Assembly: GCA_030158535.1 (NCBI GenBank)
Contig: JAOASV010000063.1
Span: forward strand, 1-17,082
Length of the DNA: 17,082 bases
Source of the DNA: Sediminibacterium sp.
GTDB lineage: Bacteria > Bacteroidota > Bacteroidia > Chitinophagales > Chitinophagaceae
Direction of reading: 5' to 3'
Under the pieces are notes generated by a model. That model had not been told where the DNA came from, did not search any database, and saw only the letters and a program-made list of their open reading frames with translations. The position numbers and the translations under genes were made by a program. Shown in pieces: positions 13,997-17,082 of this stretch. The number at the start of each line of letters is the position of its first letter. Within the stretch, counting starts at the first letter, position 1.

Positions 13997-15245
13997 GTTG
14001 TAGGTAGGTATTGGCAAGTCTTTGCAGCTCCTGAGGAGTTACTGATTTGATGGTTTCGATACTCTTATAAAAGTAATTTTCGTCCAGCCCGTTTAGTACA
14101 TAGTTTTTCCAGCGGCCTATCAGTTGGAAAGGACCATCCAAATCTCCTAGTAAAGAGCCAATCATATAATTACGCACCAGATTCAATTCTTCCATATCCA
14201 CTAACTCATTACGGAGTAGCTCCATTTCTTTTAGGACTTCTGCTATGGTAGCCGCGCAAACATCACGGCCGGCTTCCGTACTAATCATCCAGGCACTAGC
14301 GTGCACATGATTTTGAAAATAACTATGAATGCCATAGGTATATCCTTTGTCTTCTCTAATATTACTCATCAGTCGAGAACCAAAAAATCCACCAAAGAGT
14401 GTATTGAGTACATGCGCTTTTTGAAAATCGGGATGGTGTCTATTTGGAAAAGGTCTGGCCATTCTAATAGCACCTTGCACACCATTTTCATCATTAATAA
14501 TTTCCACCTTTTTTTGTGCAGCTGTTACAATAGGATGCTCCACCACCACTGGTGTATCTGCGTGCAAAGGCAGTGTACCAAAGGCTTTGTTAAGCATCGA
14601 TTCATAACCAGTAGGCATTTTTCCAGCTACAAAAATTTTACAAGAGCCGTTTAAATAATACTGTTTGTAAAAGGCTTTTAATAAATCTGTGTTAAGCGCG
14701 TCATAATCTTTAGCATCAGAATACGTACCGTATGGATGATTGATTCCAAATAAATATTCATCAATTAAACGGTTAGCGATAAAATCACATTTTTGCAAAT
14801 TAACCGACAAACGCTGCTTTTGATTTTGGATATAGATCGCTAATTCTTCTTCTGGAAAAATACTGGTTTCAATAATTTCACGCACCACCGGAAGCAAGGT
14901 TTCCAAATGTTTACTTAAACAGTGTAGGGTAATACTTGCCGTTTCATTGTAGCAACTTCTATTTAAATACGCCCCATGAAATTCAAAAAAATCATTGATT
15001 TGATAGGCCGTTTTTGAAGTCGTGCCGTTTTTGATCAAAAAATTAGTGGTAGCGGCCACCATGGGTTGCTTATCATACCAATTACCAGCGTCAAATATCC
15101 ATTCTACCATCACCACATCCTGTGCTCCAGCGTTCATGGCATATACCGGCACTTTATTGTCCAGTGCAAACCGGTCACAATTTTTTAATTGCAAATCAAA
15201 ATGAACCGCCTCTTCTATCGTTGGAATTATTTTTCTATCTAACAT
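13965..15245 (-). CDS. M16-family peptidase-like protein, inactive partner subunit
   Basis: This is a 426-residue protein with the two-domain M16B (insulinase/processing-peptidase) fold. At the place where active enzymes carry HxxEH it reads TTNFLIKNG (residues 66-74), so the zinc site is absent. The C-terminal half keeps the conserved RLMSNIREDKGYTYG stretch (291-305), whose Arg and Tyr in the family bind the substrate backbone. This is the pattern of the non-catalytic subunit of M16B heterodimers. Its active partner is encoded 8 bp upstream in the same operon. By inference the pair forms a chamber that degrades small peptides; no signal peptide is seen, so a cytosolic location is likely. 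The ATG at 15245 is the natural start. Past the stop codon lies a degenerate repeat of its last codons and then a terminator. Confidence 0.92.
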   Translation of the reverse strand: MLDRKIIPTIEEAVHFDLQLKNCDRFALDNKVPVYAMNAGAQDVVMVEWIFDAGNWYDKQPMVAATTNFLIKNGTTSKTAYQINDFFEFHGAYLNRSCYNETASITLHCLSKHLETLLPVVREIIETSIFPEEELAIYIQNQKQRLSVNLQKCDFIANRLIDEYLFGINHPYGTYSDAKDYDALNTDLLKAFYKQYYLNGSCKIFVAGKMPTGYESMLNKAFGTLPLHADTPVVVEHPIVTAAQKKVEIINDENGVQGAIRMARPFPNRHHPDFQKAHVLNTLFGGFFGSRLMSNIREDKGYTYGIHSYFQNHVHASAWMISTEAGRDVCAATIAEVLKEMELLRNELVDMEELNLVRNYMIGSLLGDLDGPFQLIGRWKNYVLNGLDENYFYKSIETIKSVTPQELQRLANTYLQPDDFYELVVI

Positions 15246-15253
15246 GTCATTTT

Positions 15254-16489
15254 TTATTGAGCGTGATACAAGAGTGTATTTGAATTGTTGTTATCAAAAA
15301 TTGAATTGGCATATGCATGAATATCGTCAATACCAATGGCTTGGTATTTTTGAAATTCGGTGTTCATCATATCCGCATCACCAAGTAATTCATAAAGCGC
15401 AATACTACTGGCTCTACTCATCACACTCATGTCTTCAAAAGCAATCACGCTCTCTGTTCTATTGATTACTTTTTGTAATTCTTTTGCTTCAATTTTTGTA
15501 GCTTTTAATTTTTCAATTTCTTCGTCTACTGCCTTCACTGCATTTTCCATAGAAACACCTTTAACAAGTTTTCCATCTACCGCAACAAGACCCGCATCTA
15601 AACTTCCAAAATGATAACAATCAATGCTAGAAAAATATTGTTTTTCTTTTACGAGTATCTGATACAACCTAGATGCAGCGCCACCTCCCAGTATTTCAGT
15701 TAGTAAATCTGCTGCGTAATAACCAGGTGATAACCTGGCGTCCATATGCCATGTTTTTACAAAAGCATCGAGTGGAACATTAGCCTGCACTTCTAATTTT
15801 CTAGCTTCGGTTTGTACAGGTTCTATAGGTAATTGACGTTCGTATTTTGTGCCCATATCGATAGGACCAAACCATTTTGCTGCCAACCTTTTTACCTGCT
15901 CCAATTTAACATTACCTGCCACCACTAAAATTGCATTAACAGGACGGTAATGTTTGAAAAAGAAATTTTTAACATCATCTATTTTTGCATTTTCTACATG
16001 CGATAGTTCCTTACCAATAGTCATCCATCTATACGGATGCACTGTGTAAGCGAGGGTGCGCATTTTATGCCAAACATCACCGTAGGGTTTATTGATATAG
16101 TGTTCTTTAAATTCTTCACACACCACTTTACGCTGCGTTGCTAAACTTTTTTCGCTAAATGCTAAGCTTAACATACGGTCACTCTCCAGCCAAAAAGCGG
16201 TTTCAATATTTTGAGCCGGCAACTGGCAATAGTAGTTGGTTAAATCGTTGGTGGTATAGGCATTGTTTTCGCCACCCGCGCGTTGCAGAGGCTCGTCATA
16301 ATCTTTAATGTTTACGCTGCCGCCAAACATGAGGTGCTCAAATAGATGCGCAAAGCCGGTTTGGGCCGGATCCTCGTCTCTTGCCCCCACATCATACATC
16401 ACATTTACCACCGCCATGGGTGTTGAAGGGTCTTCGTGAACCAAAACCCTTAATCCGTTGTCTAATACAAAGCGATCGAATTGAATCAT
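15254..16489 (-). CDS. M16-family zinc peptidase, active subunit
   Basis: This 411-residue M16B metallopeptidase keeps the inverted zinc motif HLFEH at residues 48-52. A Glu-rich segment (CEEFKE, 124-129) about 75 residues later supplies the third ligand. The N-terminus, FDRFVLDNGLRVLVHED, is the standard opening strand pair of the family. It probably cleaves small peptides in a heterodimer with the inactive subunit encoded just downstream. I set the start at the ATG at 16489 (protein begins MIQFDRF) rather than at 16522. The longer start would lie upstream of the -7 box at 16508-16515 and add 11 residues not typical of the family. No signal peptide is visible with the shorter start. The physiological substrate is unknown. 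Confidence 0.94.
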   Translation of the reverse strand: MIQFDRFVLDNGLRVLVHEDPSTPMAVVNVMYDVGARDEDPAQTGFAHLFEHLMFGGSVNIKDYDEPLQRAGGENNAYTTNDLTNYYCQLPAQNIETAFWLESDRMLSLAFSEKSLATQRKVVCEEFKEHYINKPYGDVWHKMRTLAYTVHPYRWMTIGKELSHVENAKIDDVKNFFFKHYRPVNAILVVAGNVKLEQVKRLAAKWFGPIDMGTKYERQLPIEPVQTEARKLEVQANVPLDAFVKTWHMDARLSPGYYAADLLTEILGGGAASRLYQILVKEKQYFSSIDCYHFGSLDAGLVAVDGKLVKGVSMENAVKAVDEEIEKLKATKIEAKELQKVINRTESVIAFEDMSVMSRASSIALYELLGDADMMNTEFQKYQAIGIDDIHAYANSIFDNNNSNTLLYHAQ

Positions 16490-16507
16490 AATACTTAAAA
16501 TAGACTG

Positions 16508-16515
16508 CAAAAGTA
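16508..16515 (-). promoter_or_regulatory. -7 box (TACTTTTG) for the M16 operon
   Basis: This is an exact TAnnTTTG match on the minus strand, 18 bp before the chosen ATG at 16489, implying a leader of about 12 nt. No convincing TTG -33 element is found. It argues against the alternative start at 16522. Confidence 0.48.
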
Positions 16516-16560
16516 CATACAACGCTGTTAGCTATTTTTAAAACTTGAACTATTCGGTAG

Positions 16561-16568
16561 TACCTTTG
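16561..16568 (+). promoter_or_regulatory. -7 box (TACCTTTG) for mqnC
   Basis: This is an exact TAnnTTTG match on the plus strand, 25 bp before the ATG at 16594. A T-run at 16535-16539 lies about 21 nt upstream as a possible -33 element. It is divergent from the M16 promoter, about 45 bp away. Confidence 0.48.
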
Positions 16569-16593
16569 TACCCATTATTTAAAATAAGCAAGC

Positions 16594-17082
16594 ATGCAAT
16601 TAGCAGATTTATACCAAAAGGCCCTCAATTTTGAGTTTTTAACCATCGAAGAAGGGATGTTTTTATTTGAACATGCCCCCCTCACCGAGCTCATGCACGT
16701 AGCAGACGAACTCCGTAAAATTCAGGTACCCCATGGTAAAGTAAGTTGGCAAATTGACCGTAATGTAAATACCACCAACGTGTGTGTGGCCAATTGTAAA
16801 TTTTGTAATTTTTACAGAATTCCAGGACACGCCGATGCGTATATCACAGACATGCCTACCTACCGTAAAAAAATTGAAGAAACACTTGCTTATGGTGGTG
16901 ATCAGTTATTGTTACAAGGTGGACATCATCCTGGTTTAGGACTCGATTTTTATACCAAGACATTTAGAGAAATCAAGCAGGAATATCCATCACTTAAGCT
17001 ACACGCACTTGGACCCCCAGAAGTAGCGCATATTTGTAAGCTCGAAAAAATGAGTCATCATGATGTGCTAAAAGCCTTACAG
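16594..17082 (+). CDS. mqnC: Cyclic dehypoxanthinyl futalosine synthase, N-terminal part (runs off right edge)
   Basis: This is a radical SAM enzyme of the futalosine route to menaquinone; MqnC cyclises dehypoxanthine futalosine. The visible 163 residues begin MQLADLYQ. They contain RNVNTTNVCVANCKFCNFYR (56-75) with the cluster-binding Cys64, Cys68 and Cys71 in a CxxxCxxC pattern. LLLQGGHHPGL and the LHALGPPEV stretch follow, both typical of the MqnC/MqnE/CofH group. The LxxGGHxP pattern and short N-terminus favour MqnC over MqnE. Family members are about 370-390 residues long, so more than half lies beyond the window. The ATG at 16594 follows an AT-rich leader with a -7 box. Other menaquinone genes are not visible. 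The group assignment is sure; MqnC itself is likely. Confidence 0.87.
   Translation, partial: MQLADLYQKALNFEFLTIEEGMFLFEHAPLTELMHVADELRKIQVPHGKVSWQIDRNVNTTNVCVANCKFCNFYRIPGHADAYITDMPTYRKKIEETLAYGGDQLLLQGGHHPGLGLDFYTKTFREIKQEYPSLKLHALGPPEVAHICKLEKMSHHDVLKALQ

Noticed and set aside
16490..16522. Longer N-terminus for the active M16 peptidase starting at 16522
   Set aside because: The start lies upstream of the likely promoter box, and the family's usual N-terminus begins at the ATG at 16489.
1..17082. CRISPR arrays, insertion sequences, tRNA or rRNA genes, prophage or toxin-antitoxin genes
   Set aside because: I found no regularly spaced repeats, transposase-like proteins, cloverleaf candidates or such gene pairs on either strand.

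Overview
The window looks like chromosome from a member of the Bacteroidota, probably a Chitinophagaceae-like bacterium. This is inferred from the AT-rich DNA, the lack of Shine-Dalgarno sequences, repeated -7 promoter boxes of the form TAnnTTTG, a PF14905-type outer-membrane receptor, a PadR/PspC gene pair, and a glutamate acyltransferase-like gene next to argG. The genes are ordinary chromosomal ones. I see no tRNA, rRNA, CRISPR array, phage gene or transposase.

Layout. At the left edge, on the minus strand, lies the 5' part of argG, preceded in the same transcription unit by a GNAT acyltransferase with a cysteine-rich C-terminus. Its 346-bp leader holds an unusually GC-rich hairpin segment. 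Next on the minus strand is a 960-residue TonB-receptor-like outer-membrane protein, divergent from a small plus-strand lipoprotein with a YHS metal-binding domain. That lipoprotein gene ends 2 bp from the end of a 1262-residue SWIM/SNF2 helicase. Then follow, all on the minus strand, a ComB-family phosphatase, a short SSB and gcvT. After these come a PadR regulator and a two-PspC-domain membrane protein, which form an operon behind a perfect 31-bp palindrome. Last on the minus strand is an M16 peptidase pair, one active and one inactive subunit. The 5' part of mqnC (menaquinone synthesis by the futalosine route) runs off the right edge on the plus strand.

How the genes work together. Three transcription units are clear: acyltransferase-argG (arginine synthesis), padR-pspC (envelope stress, probably autoregulated) and the M16 pair. 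The other genes look like single units, several with their own promoter or terminator. The observations that most deserve follow-up are the GC-rich leader element before the arginine genes, the acyltransferase as a candidate first enzyme of arginine synthesis, the PadR palindrome, and a degenerate in-frame duplication of the 3' end of the inactive M16 gene. I found no clear evidence of a wholly new multi-gene system.
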